A DNA stretch of 64,000 nucleotides, taken from assembly GCA_025923195.1 (NCBI GenBank), contig JAICGJ010000003.1, positions 1-64,000 on the forward strand, in the 5' to 3' direction. The DNA is from Chryseolinea sp. (GTDB lineage Bacteria > Bacteroidota > Bacteroidia > Cytophagales > Cyclobacteriaceae). Position numbers and translations under genes: made by a program. This document shows positions 52,063-60,457 of this stretch, in pieces (position 1 is the stretch's first letter; every line of letters starts with the position of its first letter). The notes beneath the pieces were generated by a model. It saw nothing but the letters and a program-made list of their open reading frames with translations, ran no database searches and was not told the origin of the DNA.

Positions 52063-53502
52063 TTATTGATACTTATAGGATTTAACCGCTCCACCAAAAC
52101 GGTTGGTGTACTGCTCAGCGATTGACATGACCTGCTCATTTCTGTCTGTCAGGGTGCTGATCTTCCACGAAAGGTAATAATGGCTTTTCTCGTTACTATT
52201 AAAATGTACCCTGTTGTTTATAAAACGAAAAGCGATTTCCCCCAATTCCTGTTGCGTAATGTTGTGGAGAAAACTGTTAATCAACTTTAATTCGTCGCCA
52301 TAATTAGGTGTATACTTTGCAACATAGTTATAATACCGGTCTGAATTTCGGGCCTCATATAAGTCCGTGAGAATTCTACCGATCCTTGACACTACGTAAA
52401 CATTCCCGGGATAGCGGCTGTAAAGTTGCAACGCGTGGTAAAGCGCCAAATCATACTCATTATCCTTATACGCACTCTCAAGAGTCTCGAACGCGGCAAT
52501 GTCACCTACAGTTCTTACAAATTCAGGAGGCTGGTGGCGAGTTTGCGGAATTTGATTGCTGATATAGGGCTGCAGCGCTTTCCTCCTTATCGAAATATTC
52601 GGGTGAGAATCAATAGAATCTGCTGAATATAAGAAAGTGCCCATATATTTTTTGCTATATACGCTCAGTCGGGCATTTAACCAATGGTCTTGAAAAGGGT
52701 AATCTGAAGAATGAAAAGGTGCAAATATTTCCGCTCCTATGTCGTATCTAGGCGATTGCGGCGATTGGAGAATGTCGAGAACTGAGAATGACGCTCTTTC
52801 GTTGTATTTTGCATTCCGCAATAGAACTATGGCCATCGAATCAGCTTTCATTTCGTTAGTTCTGGACTGTTTACTGAAGTCATAGATGAGCTTGCGAAAC
52901 TCATCAATTTCGTCTCGGATCACCTTTCCTGAGATAATTCTAAAAGTCTGATTGCGTGCTTTATCTTCCAGGTCAAGATCGGCTTCCTGGACAATTCGAG
53001 TTCTGATATGACCTAATTCGTCGTGCGCCAGTTCATGGGCAAGAATAAAGGCTAGCTGGTTCTCATTTTCAATCCTGCCCAGTAGACCTACCGTGACGGC
53101 ATAAATGCCCTGTCCGTAACAGACAGCATTGACGTGAGGACTGGATAAAATAAGAACACGGCGTGGGTACGGGTTAAGCGTATTATGACTAACGATATTT
53201 TCTAACACTTTTTCGACGTATCTCTCGAGGTAATCATCTTTGATAAATGCGCCGTCCAGCACCTTTTCCATGAACCTCATCCTGCGTTCGAAATTGATTT
53301 GCCTTACTTCCCTGCTGACAGGCATGTTTTTATCTTCCTCTTCAAACTGAGATTCCAGTCCATTGATTAGTGCTTTGGACAATTCCGAATGCGTTTTCCT
53401 CGGAACATAGTTATCGGTAAACTGCGCGCTTGAGATATTAACGGCGCATACCAGAGCCGTTGCCCCTATTAGGCCAACACAACGTGTCGAAAGCAACTTC
53501 AT
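52063..53502 (-). CDS. Exported M48-family zinc metallopeptidase
   Basis: A 479-residue secreted protein with a signal peptide ending at VNISSAQ. The M48 catalytic motif is AFILAHELAHDELGHI (His156, Glu157, His160), and the third ligand lies in SRTNEMKADSMAIVLL. ILSSPHVNAVCYGQGIYAVTVGLLGR matches the strand preceding the motif. The C-terminal half (VYVVSRIGRILTDLYEARNS; TLTDRNEQVMSIAEQYTNRF) looks helical, perhaps TPR-like. Resembles BepA/LoiP-type periplasmic proteases involved in outer-membrane quality control. A TerB-like gene ends 10 bp upstream on the same strand, so they are probably co-transcribed. Confidence 0.9.
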   Translation of the reverse strand: MKLLSTRCVGLIGATALVCAVNISSAQFTDNYVPRKTHSELSKALINGLESQFEEEDKNMPVSREVRQINFERRMRFMEKVLDGAFIKDDYLERYVEKVLENIVSHNTLNPYPRRVLILSSPHVNAVCYGQGIYAVTVGLLGRIENENQLAFILAHELAHDELGHIRTRIVQEADLDLEDKARNQTFRIISGKVIRDEIDEFRKLIYDFSKQSRTNEMKADSMAIVLLRNAKYNERASFSVLDILQSPQSPRYDIGAEIFAPFHSSDYPFQDHWLNARLSVYSKKYMGTFLYSADSIDSHPNISIRRKALQPYISNQIPQTRHQPPEFVRTVGDIAAFETLESAYKDNEYDLALYHALQLYSRYPGNVYVVSRIGRILTDLYEARNSDRYYNYVAKYTPNYGDELKLINSFLHNITQQELGEIAFRFINNRVHFNSNEKSHYYLSWKISTLTDRNEQVMSIAEQYTNRFGGAVKSYKYQ

Positions 53503-53512
53503 AAACGAGAGG

Positions 53513-53932
53513 TTAGGCTATTGATTTTAAGAAATTGTCAAAGGAAGCCCTTTCACGAGGCAATCGATTGATCTCTTTTTGAATTTTGAAAATTTCGTCC
53601 AATGGCAAATGAAGTTCCTTGTGGTATATTTTGTATATCAATTGCCATTCTGCCTTGTCCATAAATCCATCACCATTAGCGACGACACACAGCCAGGCAA
53701 TTATTCGAATCTGTTGCATCCGATCGAGTTTCTTCAAAGCTTTAAGGCATTCACCCAGTAATGTTGAAGGGTCCTTTGATCTCAATAATTCCAATTCCAC
53801 TCTGAAGTCTTCGTCATTTATGCCTTCAGCCTTGGCAAGGAATTTTCCTGATAGTCGTTCATGGTCGTTGACATGACCATCCGCAGAAATCAGTACGAAG
53901 TATAGTTGCGTTATGATCGACTTGTAGTTCAT
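53513..53932 (-). CDS. TerB-like helical domain protein
   Basis: A 139-residue all-alpha protein with the TerB/DjlA-N pattern of two acidic loops in place of an EF-hand pair: ISADGHVNDHERLSG and VVANGDGFMDKAEWQLI. Such domains may bind metal or membrane-associated partners; TerB proteins are linked to tellurite/stress resistance, but isolated ones have unknown roles. No signal peptide or membrane segment. It immediately precedes the M48 peptidase (10 bp), suggesting a common function in envelope stress, which is inference. Confidence 0.82.
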   Translation of the reverse strand: MNYKSIITQLYFVLISADGHVNDHERLSGKFLAKAEGINDEDFRVELELLRSKDPSTLLGECLKALKKLDRMQQIRIIAWLCVVANGDGFMDKAEWQLIYKIYHKELHLPLDEIFKIQKEINRLPRERASFDNFLKSIA

Positions 53933-54210
53933 GGTATTTACGAGGTTTTTTCAGTAAGTATTCGAAAATGATGCCATAGCCCTGAGGCCCCAAAATCGGG
54001 CAAATTAGAGCCCATTCTTTAGCTGAAAGTTTCAAAATGGGAAAAAGTTTTATTCTTGGGCATGACTTGGGCCACTTTCGCCCTTATGTTCAGGCAGGTC
54101 TTTTCTCCTATATAACTACTCTACGTTGAGCCACAGAGAGCTCATTCAATTCTGCTGCCAAGTGCCTCATTCAAAGCGCAAGACTTCATTCCGTGCCGGC
54201 GCGATGGCCC

Positions 54211-54260
54211 GAGCCAAATGCGGGGGGGCCCGGCATACTGGCGGGCAGCATATTTGGCTC
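54211..54260. repeat. GC-rich inverted repeat, possible structured element
   Basis: GAGCCAAAT (54211-54219) and ATTTGGCTC (54252-54260) form a perfect 9-bp inverted repeat around a 32-nt G/C-dominated loop (GGGGGGGCCCGGC and GGCGGGC). Its base composition is unlike the surrounding AT-rich spacer. It could be a leader-RNA structure of the DAB operon, a protein-binding site or a dispersed intergenic repeat. Confidence 0.6.
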
Positions 54261-54358
54261 TTGAGATACGACAATCGAGTGAAATCCCTCAAAAAACTAG
54301 AAGGATCCACAAGTAGGGTTATCGAATAGATTTTCACGTTTCGTGTTGTTATATTTTT

Positions 54359-54366
54359 TATTTTTG
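54359..54366 (+). promoter_or_regulatory. Candidate Bacteroidota -7 box before the DAB operon
   Basis: TATTTTTG is a perfect match to TAnnTTTG. No clean -33 TTTG sits at the usual spacing (GTTTCG at 54338 is closest). If real, transcription would start around 54372, giving an almost leaderless first ORF. Confidence 0.35.
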
Positions 54367-54373
54367 TGCGCGT

Positions 54374-54733
54374 ATGTTTATAAGGAGGAGGACCCACAAC
54401 AGGCCGCTGGCAAGCATCTTATTAGTTGTCTTTTTGTTTACTTCTGCGTTTACGCAATCTTCCGGAGTACTATCAACTTATCTCAAGTCTTTCGGATGCA
54501 GTTTTGAAAAATCCAAATCGGCCGCTGCATCGACCTGTCAATTCCCCTTTGAAAAAAATGAAAAGGAAGAAAAGAAATCGGAAGATAAGACCGTGTTTCT
54601 TTCTCTCCTGGTTGAGGCAATACTATTCACACTAACCGAATCTCACGAACATTCCTTTTACTCCGACCCCAAATCGTCAGGAGATTCTGCAAATATTCCC
54701 TTATATCTCCTTATCCGGACACTGCGTCTCTGA
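54374..54733 (+). CDS. Small secreted His/Cys-containing protein ahead of dabA
   Basis: A 119-residue ORF with an N-terminal signal-like segment after three Arg (PLASILLVVFLFTSAFTQSS). It then has CSFEKSKSAAASTCQFPFEK (two cysteines), a charged, probably disordered EKNEKEEKKSEDK stretch, a hydrophobic segment VFLSLLVEAILFTLTESHEHSFYS with a His-Glu-His triplet, and NIPLYLLIRTLRL at the end. No family is recognised. The His/Cys content allows metal binding. It is 131 bp before dabA on the same strand, so co-transcription is likely, though the spacing also permits a separate dabA promoter. An alternative is a small accessory or sensing subunit of the transporter. Confidence 0.6.
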   Translation: MFIRRRTHNRPLASILLVVFLFTSAFTQSSGVLSTYLKSFGCSFEKSKSAAASTCQFPFEKNEKEEKKSEDKTVFLSLLVEAILFTLTESHEHSFYSDPKSSGDSANIPLYLLIRTLRL

Positions 54734-54864
54734 ATTATCCTTTCAGCTGATGGCCCCGTAGCCGATTCTTTTCCTGGGCGCAGACCTGCTTTTTAAAGAA
54801 GTGCTATCAGCAGAACCATTTCATGGCTGCCTCTTTTGATTTTTTCAGCTAATTGACTTATGGA

Positions 54865-57411
54865 ATGAACTTAAGACATTCTGCCTTTTATCACAGTGGA
54901 CTGGCACGAGAAGTAAAAAGTAGCCAGGCCTTTGACCAGGAAGCAGTGCTCCTTGATCTGAAACATTTTTTACCTGCTCAGGGACCTCTAAAAGATTTTA
55001 TTCATCACAATACGCTGCACGCATTTCAACACTTAAAATTTTTTGATGCCTTGAGCCGTGCTTCAAAATTATTTGGCTACAAGGTGTCGCTTTCTTTATA
55101 TGAATACCGTAGACTGTATGTATCGCGGAACATCGACGAAGATATTCTCACCTGGATTATTGTCCAGCGGAAAGGCTCCCAGGAGGTAAATCGGTGGAAG
55201 GAAAAACTGATCAGCGAAAAATATCATCAAACAAGACTACCGAGGATTGGTCAGCTGCGTTCCAATTGGAAGAGACACTATCAGATCGACCTTGATTCGC
55301 TGGTGCACCCCACGCTATTCCGAGTTATTTGTAGCTACCTGGATCAGGGGATTGCTATGTGGAAATTTCCGAGTCACCCGGAAGGCTTTCTGGCATCCCT
55401 GCGCGAGCTTGAACGCAATAGTTTTACAAGCTTTTTCAGGAATAAGAGAGCGCGTAAGATTTTAATGGAGGGTTCGCACGACATAGCCAGTCTGCTGAAA
55501 ATTCTAATCGGAGATAAGTCCCAATACAAGCAATATCTTTTCGATCAGCAATTTGCCCATCAAGGCTGGTCAGGAATGGTGGCATACATCGAAGATCATC
55601 CTCAAAGCCTCCTGGATACTAAAAAAGTATCTTTGCATGACTTTGTGTTTTTTGAACTACTCCTAGAAATTGATGCGCTTGATTCTACGTTCGGCAATAT
55701 TTGGGCGCCTCTGTCATTAAAAGTCAGGAAGAAACCAGTTGACCTTTTCGCGGAAGAAGAAATAAAAAGTGAATTGGATGAAGTCCTTTCGATGTGGCAG
55801 GAGGCCTTCGAATGGACGCACTACGATCAGGCGCTTTCCGGAATTCTAAACCAGAAACGAAATCAGCAGCAATCCGCTCTCAAAAGCTTTCAAGCAATAT
55901 TCTGTATCGATGACCGGTCATTTTCATTCCGACACTATCTTGAAAAGTTTGACAGTCAATGTGAAACGTACGGCACGCCTGGATTCTTTAATGTCGAGTT
56001 CTTTTTTCAACCGGGTAGCGGAAAATTTTATACTAAACTATGCCCGGCTCCGGTAACTCCGAAATATCTTATCAAGGAAACAGCCTCTAATGAAAAGAAG
56101 GAGAAAGATGTACACTTTACGAAGCATTCTCACACATTATTCAGGGGTTGGTTTATTACGCAGACGCTGGGATTCATCTCGGCCCTCCGGCTGGCCCTAA
56201 ACATTTTCCGACCTAAAGCCAGCGCTGCTACTGCTTCCTCATTTGCCCACATGAACAAGGTATCAGAACTAACAATAGAGAACGGGGACGCCAGTCAGAC
56301 AGAAAATGGGCTGCAGATCGGGTTTACGGTCCAAGAAATGGCTATGCGTGTAGAGGATCTGTTAAGAGGCATCGGGCTAGTGAAAGACTTTGCCTCACTT
56401 GTCTATATTATCGGTCACGGCGCAAGCAGCGTAAACAATCCGCACTACGCTGCCTACGATTGTGGCGCCTGTGCGGGACGGCCTGGTTCGGTCAACGCCC
56501 GTGTGATTTGCTTTATGGCGAATCACCCAGGGGTAAGGACAATACTTCGCTCAAATGGGCTGAATATCCCTGACGCAGTCCGCTTTGTCGGAGGCTTGCA
56601 AGATACGACGCGAGACGAGATCGAATTCTTTGATGTGAACAAGTTGGACGAAGGAATGCTTGAACTGCATCGAAAAAATACCAGCGTTTTTGCAAAAGCC
56701 TTGGACGCAAATTCAAAAGAAAGATCGCGCCGGTTTGAATCCGTCAATACGCGTATGCCTGCCGCAAAGATCCATGAAAAAATCCGCACGAGATCCGTTT
56801 CATTATTCGAGCCCAGGCCTGAACTCAATCATGCAACTAACAGCTTGTGCATTGTTGGTCGAAGAAGTCTGACCAAAAATTTATTTCTCGACCGGCGCGC
56901 ATTTCTCAACTCGTACGACTACAGCCTTGACCTCAATGGCAAAGTACTTTTCAATGTTTTAAAACCGCTTGGTCCCGTTTGCGGCGGAATAAATCTCGAA
57001 TACTTTTTCTCCAGGGTCGATAACCAGAAGTTGGGAGCTGGTACCAAACTTCCGCACAATGTAATGGGTCTCTTCGGGGTAGCAAACGGAATTGAAGGTG
57101 ATTTGAGACCAGGGCTTCCAAGCCAAATGATCGAAGTACATGATCCTGTGAGGCTGATGCTGCTGGTGGAGCATTTTCCTCACGTAGTATTGGAAACGAT
57201 CCAACGATCCGATGAAGTGTATGAATGGTATATTAATGAATGGATCCACTTGGTTGTTTTCGATCCATTGACAGAAAAGTTGTATTTATTTCGCGATGGC
57301 ACCTTTACCGACTATCATCCAATCCAAAGAGCGGGTGTGACAAGCGATGTGACAAGCCTAATTGAATCCACTCGAGAAAATATTTCGGCTCATATAATCA
57401 CCACGCCATGA
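54865..57411 (+). CDS. dabA: DabA-type (DUF2309/UPF0753) inorganic-carbon transporter subunit
   Basis: 848 residues from ATG 54865 (the track uses a TTG twelve bases earlier). The family start is LPAQGPLKDFIHHNTLHAFQ. The residues I recall as the zinc/active site of Halothiobacillus DabA2 (Cys, Asp, His, Cys; from memory) are all in place: CIDDRS supplies Cys and Asp, IIGHGASSVNNPH supplies His, and AYDCGACAGRPGS supplies Cys, with the same 15-residue His-to-Cys spacing. DabA resembles beta-carbonic anhydrase and is proposed to convert CO2 to bicarbonate vectorially, driven by DabB. The stop overlaps the dabB start by 4 nt (ATGA), strong evidence of translational coupling. Confidence 0.93.
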   Translation: MNLRHSAFYHSGLAREVKSSQAFDQEAVLLDLKHFLPAQGPLKDFIHHNTLHAFQHLKFFDALSRASKLFGYKVSLSLYEYRRLYVSRNIDEDILTWIIVQRKGSQEVNRWKEKLISEKYHQTRLPRIGQLRSNWKRHYQIDLDSLVHPTLFRVICSYLDQGIAMWKFPSHPEGFLASLRELERNSFTSFFRNKRARKILMEGSHDIASLLKILIGDKSQYKQYLFDQQFAHQGWSGMVAYIEDHPQSLLDTKKVSLHDFVFFELLLEIDALDSTFGNIWAPLSLKVRKKPVDLFAEEEIKSELDEVLSMWQEAFEWTHYDQALSGILNQKRNQQQSALKSFQAIFCIDDRSFSFRHYLEKFDSQCETYGTPGFFNVEFFFQPGSGKFYTKLCPAPVTPKYLIKETASNEKKEKDVHFTKHSHTLFRGWFITQTLGFISALRLALNIFRPKASAATASSFAHMNKVSELTIENGDASQTENGLQIGFTVQEMAMRVEDLLRGIGLVKDFASLVYIIGHGASSVNNPHYAAYDCGACAGRPGSVNARVICFMANHPGVRTILRSNGLNIPDAVRFVGGLQDTTRDEIEFFDVNKLDEGMLELHRKNTSVFAKALDANSKERSRRFESVNTRMPAAKIHEKIRTRSVSLFEPRPELNHATNSLCIVGRRSLTKNLFLDRRAFLNSYDYSLDLNGKVLFNVLKPLGPVCGGINLEYFFSRVDNQKLGAGTKLPHNVMGLFGVANGIEGDLRPGLPSQMIEVHDPVRLMLLVEHFPHVVLETIQRSDEVYEWYINEWIHLVVFDPLTEKLYLFRDGTFTDYHPIQRAGVTSDVTSLIESTRENISAHIITTP

Positions 57412-59276
57412 CATTTTTTTTAGAACTTTTTATCCTTATTCCCGTGGCGGGATTTATTCTGAGCTTATTGATACCAGGCAAAAAGGAGAATAGTATCTCG
57501 TGGGTAGTTTACTTTACCGTGGGGATACATCTCTGTATGTTTTTGGTCTTCACAGGATTCTGGTTTTGGCAAGATCGCCCAATTCTCAACCTCAAAGATA
57601 TTGTCCTCTTTAAGACAGAAGGCTATGAGTTTTTTATTGATTTCTACTTTGACAAGATCTCAGCGGTGTATCTGTTAGTGGGTTCCTTTCTTACTTTCCT
57701 CGTAGGGATTTACAGCCGAAGTTATTTGCACAGAGAAAACGGATACAAACGCTTTTTTAATACCATCCTTTTCTTTTACGTAGGGTATAATATTGTAATT
57801 TTTTCCGGAAATCTTGAGACGCTTTTTATGGGCTGGGAGATCCTGGGGATCTCTTCGTTCCTGCTTATAGCTTTTTACAGGGATCGCTATCTTCCAGTGA
57901 AAAACGCCGTCAAAGTATTTTCTATTTACCGTATCGGCGATGTGGGCATCCTACTCGCGATGTGGATGAGTCATCATCTATGGCATGAAAACATCACATT
58001 CCTCAAGCTCAGCAACTATGAATTAGTGAGCTCGCAATTACAATCTCACAGTGTAATCGGCGTATTTATTTCGCTGATGATTCTCATTTCAGCTGTTGCC
58101 AAGTCCGCGCAATTTCCATTTTCATTTTGGCTGCCAAGAGCTATGGAAGGGCCTACGCCTTCCAGCGCGATTTTTTATGGAGCACTTTCGGTTCACGTCG
58201 GCATATATATTCTGCTGAGAACATTTCCATTCTGGGAACACCAGTTGTCAGTCAGAATATTGATTGGCTTAATAGGGCTGATTTCAAGCATTATTGCTAC
58301 CGGCATCGCACGCGTCCAATCCTCGATAAAAAGTCAGATCGCCTATGCTTCTATTGCCCAGATTGGAATCATCTTTATTGAGGTCGCAGCGGGGTTCCAA
58401 AACCTCGCGTTGTGGCACTTTGCTGGGAACGCATTCTTGCGAACTTATCAACTCCTGGTTTCTCCTTCCGTTGTAACTTACCTCATCCGTGAACAGTTTT
58501 ACAATTTCACCCCCCGGAAGCAAACCATCGAAGATTCGCTCCCCAAAAAGATTGAATACACGTTCTATATGCTTTGTCTGAAGGAATGGGGTCTTGACTC
58601 ACTCATGTATCGATACCTATGGAATCCACTCAAATGGGCCGGAAGGAAACTGAATGTACTTTCCCTCAACGGCGTGATCTACTTCTTTATCCCCGCTTAC
58701 CTTGCAGGACTATTTTGTGTTTATAACAAATCCCTGATATCTCAACAAATACAGACTTATTTACCAATGCTCTTTTCCATCATCGGTCTGGTTATGGTAA
58801 TAAAATCCTTTGTTGAAAGGAAGCAGTCTATGTTGAGTTGGGTGCTAATCATTATGAGCCATTTTTGGATAGCTTTGGCTGTTGCGTATAATGAACAATT
58901 TAAATTTGATGAAATTCACTTATATCTAAGCGGAATTGCTGTCTCAGGGGTCATAGGGATATTTTGCTTGCGACGACTAAAGTTTCATGAAAATGAGAGC
59001 GGCCTGGAAAAGTTTCAGGGGCATTCTTATCGGCATCCAAAGATTGCGCTCGTTTTTCTGATTGCTTGCTTGGGTGTTTCCGGGTTTCCAATTTCACCAA
59101 CCTTCATAGGAGAAGATTTAATTTTCACTCATATCCATCCGGACCAGGCGCTGCTGGCCTTTGTGATCTCGATAAGTTTTATTGTTGATGGTCTTTCTTT
59201 GATAAGAATCTATGCAAGAATCTTTCTCGGACCTCATGCTAAATCTATCTATGAGATGGCATATAAGTCATCATGA
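57408..59276 (+). CDS. dabB: DabB-type NuoL/MrpA-like membrane subunit
   Basis: A 622-residue polytopic membrane protein of the proton-translocating NADH dehydrogenase subunit family. KSAQFPFSFWLPRAMEGPTP carries the conserved Lys and the GPTP loop, and MGWEILGISSFLLIAFYRDR the conserved Glu helix. It is longer than the minimal NuoN but lacks the long lateral helix motif of NuoL at its end, as expected for DabB. It should supply the cation gradient that makes DabA unidirectional. No other nuo or mrp gene is nearby, which excludes complex I or a Mrp antiporter. The 4-nt overlap with dabA shows joint translation. Confidence 0.92.
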   Translation: MTFFLELFILIPVAGFILSLLIPGKKENSISWVVYFTVGIHLCMFLVFTGFWFWQDRPILNLKDIVLFKTEGYEFFIDFYFDKISAVYLLVGSFLTFLVGIYSRSYLHRENGYKRFFNTILFFYVGYNIVIFSGNLETLFMGWEILGISSFLLIAFYRDRYLPVKNAVKVFSIYRIGDVGILLAMWMSHHLWHENITFLKLSNYELVSSQLQSHSVIGVFISLMILISAVAKSAQFPFSFWLPRAMEGPTPSSAIFYGALSVHVGIYILLRTFPFWEHQLSVRILIGLIGLISSIIATGIARVQSSIKSQIAYASIAQIGIIFIEVAAGFQNLALWHFAGNAFLRTYQLLVSPSVVTYLIREQFYNFTPRKQTIEDSLPKKIEYTFYMLCLKEWGLDSLMYRYLWNPLKWAGRKLNVLSLNGVIYFFIPAYLAGLFCVYNKSLISQQIQTYLPMLFSIIGLVMVIKSFVERKQSMLSWVLIIMSHFWIALAVAYNEQFKFDEIHLYLSGIAVSGVIGIFCLRRLKFHENESGLEKFQGHSYRHPKIALVFLIACLGVSGFPISPTFIGEDLIFTHIHPDQALLAFVISISFIVDGLSLIRIYARIFLGPHAKSIYEMAYKSS

Positions 59277-59394
59277 GGAAGTTATTACTTGTGCATAACT
59301 CAGTGGAAAAGTTGTGGAGTACTTTTTTGAAAAATATTTGCTATACGATAATCAGCAAAGTACCTTCATATCACTAAGTCGTTTTTTAAGGACT

Positions 59395-59655
59395 TGATCA
59401 GACAGGACCAGTAAACAAAATTTTATTTCTTACGGGAAGTAGAAACAAAGAAGCTGGGGCTGGATGGTTGTGCCAACGAGTAAGAGATCCTTCGGGTGAT
59501 CCCAGACGGTGGTACGAAACTGAGAATGGCTGTCGCAAGACGGTCGGACGAGGTTTTAATCCTTGAAAGGCCCTAAGGGTTGAACATTGGTTTCGGCTAA
59601 TGTCCAATTAAGACGGGAAACTCTCAAGCAATTGACGGGTTTCCCGTTTTTTTTT
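59395..59655 (+). ncRNA. Candidate structured RNA downstream of dabB
   Basis: About 260 nt with no credible ORF but many compact helices: GTTG-TGC-CAAC (59467-59477), GATCC-UUCG-GG..GATC (59486-59501), CTGTC-GCAA-GACGG (59530-59543, GNRA loop), CCC-TAA-GGG (59571-59579), TTGAACATT...AATGTCCAA (59580-59607) and a terminal terminator. Two stable tetraloops and a dedicated terminator suggest an independent or 3'-UTR-derived RNA. It does not carry the tmRNA, RNase P or SRP signature stretches I know. A Bacteroidota 6S-type RNA, a degenerate group II intron fragment or an undescribed RNA are all open. Confidence 0.55.
59613..59655 (+). terminator. Rho-independent terminator of the candidate RNA
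   Basis: Perfect 9-bp stem ACGGGAAAC / GTTTCCCGT (59613-59621 and 59639-59647), with a 17-nt loop, followed by nine T residues. It would also end read-through from dabB. Confidence 0.93.
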
Positions 59656-59686
59656 GTATCCTGCCAAACACAAGTGAATTATCACT

Positions 59687-60457
59687 TCAAGCCCAGAAAT
59701 CAATCAACGTTATCACAAAGTTGTATGTAAAGTGCGCGGCAATTCCATACCATAATGTATTATACTTCATTCGCATAAACGCGAAAATCAATCCTAGCGG
59801 CACAAGCCAGAGCATACTGATCACCGCGAGGTGAATTATCCCGAATATGAAACCTGTTATATAAATCGCACTTCCCGCTGACGTAACTTTTGACAGGTTG
59901 GAGAATAAGAATCCACGAAAAGTGACTTCTTCGAATAATGCCGGTTGAACACAAATAAACAAAACTGCCCACAAAAACGGTGTGGACGTATCTTCAAATA
60001 GGTAGGTGCTGTAGAAAACATCATCCTGTATTGAAAACTGAATAATGTTTGCCAATCCTGTAACCATTATCCCGGCTATCGCTGCACAGACTATTGTTAA
60101 GCTCATCAGACCCAGCCGCAATCCGTTTAAAGAAAACAGATGCCTCAGCTCTTTAAAGTAGAATGCCCAGAAAGCAATCACAAAAATTACATCAATACCT
60201 GATATAATCGCCAGACCTTTAAAGCCTGGTGGAAAAATATCCGTCAGCTTGTAAGCAGCAAGCAATACAAGGGTTACAAAATAATAGACTAACGTAGGGG
60301 CTAGTGTTTGTATAACATCGCTTTGTACCGGCGGGCTTTCTGGATTGGAAAGTACTTCTTTTCCACAATGCCCACAAAAACGATCACCCGCCACAACGGT
60401 TCCATTACATGACTGACACTGTACTCCCGAGACTTCAATTGAATTATCCGTTGTCAA
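59687..60457 (-). CDS. CPBP (CAAX/Abi) family membrane protease with N-terminal zinc ribbon
   Basis: A 256-residue protein. CQSCNGTVVAGDRFCGHCGK is a four-cysteine zinc ribbon at residues about 14-33. Seven or so membrane helices follow, with the CPBP motifs EEVTFRGFLF (EExxxR) in the middle, FGIIHLAV (His) and IAAHFTYNF (HxxxN) near the end, which is the full glutamate-type protease set. Members process prenylated proteins, bacteriocin-like peptides or membrane signals; substrate unknown. The start overlaps the stop of the upstream zinc-ribbon membrane gene by 14 nt, so the two are translationally coupled. Confidence 0.9.
   Translation of the reverse strand: MTTDNSIEVSGVQCQSCNGTVVAGDRFCGHCGKEVLSNPESPPVQSDVIQTLAPTLVYYFVTLVLLAAYKLTDIFPPGFKGLAIISGIDVIFVIAFWAFYFKELRHLFSLNGLRLGLMSLTIVCAAIAGIMVTGLANIIQFSIQDDVFYSTYLFEDTSTPFLWAVLFICVQPALFEEVTFRGFLFSNLSKVTSAGSAIYITGFIFGIIHLAVISMLWLVPLGLIFAFMRMKYNTLWYGIAAHFTYNFVITLIDFWA

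Larger units (their letters stand above)
53933..54373. other. Intergenic region upstream of the DAB operon
   Basis: 441 bp between the TerB-like gene and the operon. It holds a GC-rich inverted repeat (next entry) and a good -7-like box near its end. Track ORFs 54126..54329 (plus) and 54167..54397 (minus) translate the GC-rich element and show no protein features, so I do not accept them. Confidence 0.55.

Noticed and set aside
54126-54397. Plus (54126..54329) and minus (54167..54397) ORFs over the GC-rich inverted repeat
   Set aside because: Their Cys/Pro/Arg-rich translations arise from the GC-rich repeat on both strands; no protein feature, and both strands open at once is typical of non-coding GC-rich DNA.
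57408-59276. Complex I or Mrp antiporter subunit
   Set aside because: No other nuo or mrp gene is adjacent and the gene overlaps dabA by 4 nt, which fits DabB instead.
59398-59607. 69-residue minus ORF downstream of dabB
   Set aside because: It is antisense to the structured region, whose terminator points to the plus strand; no domain recognised.
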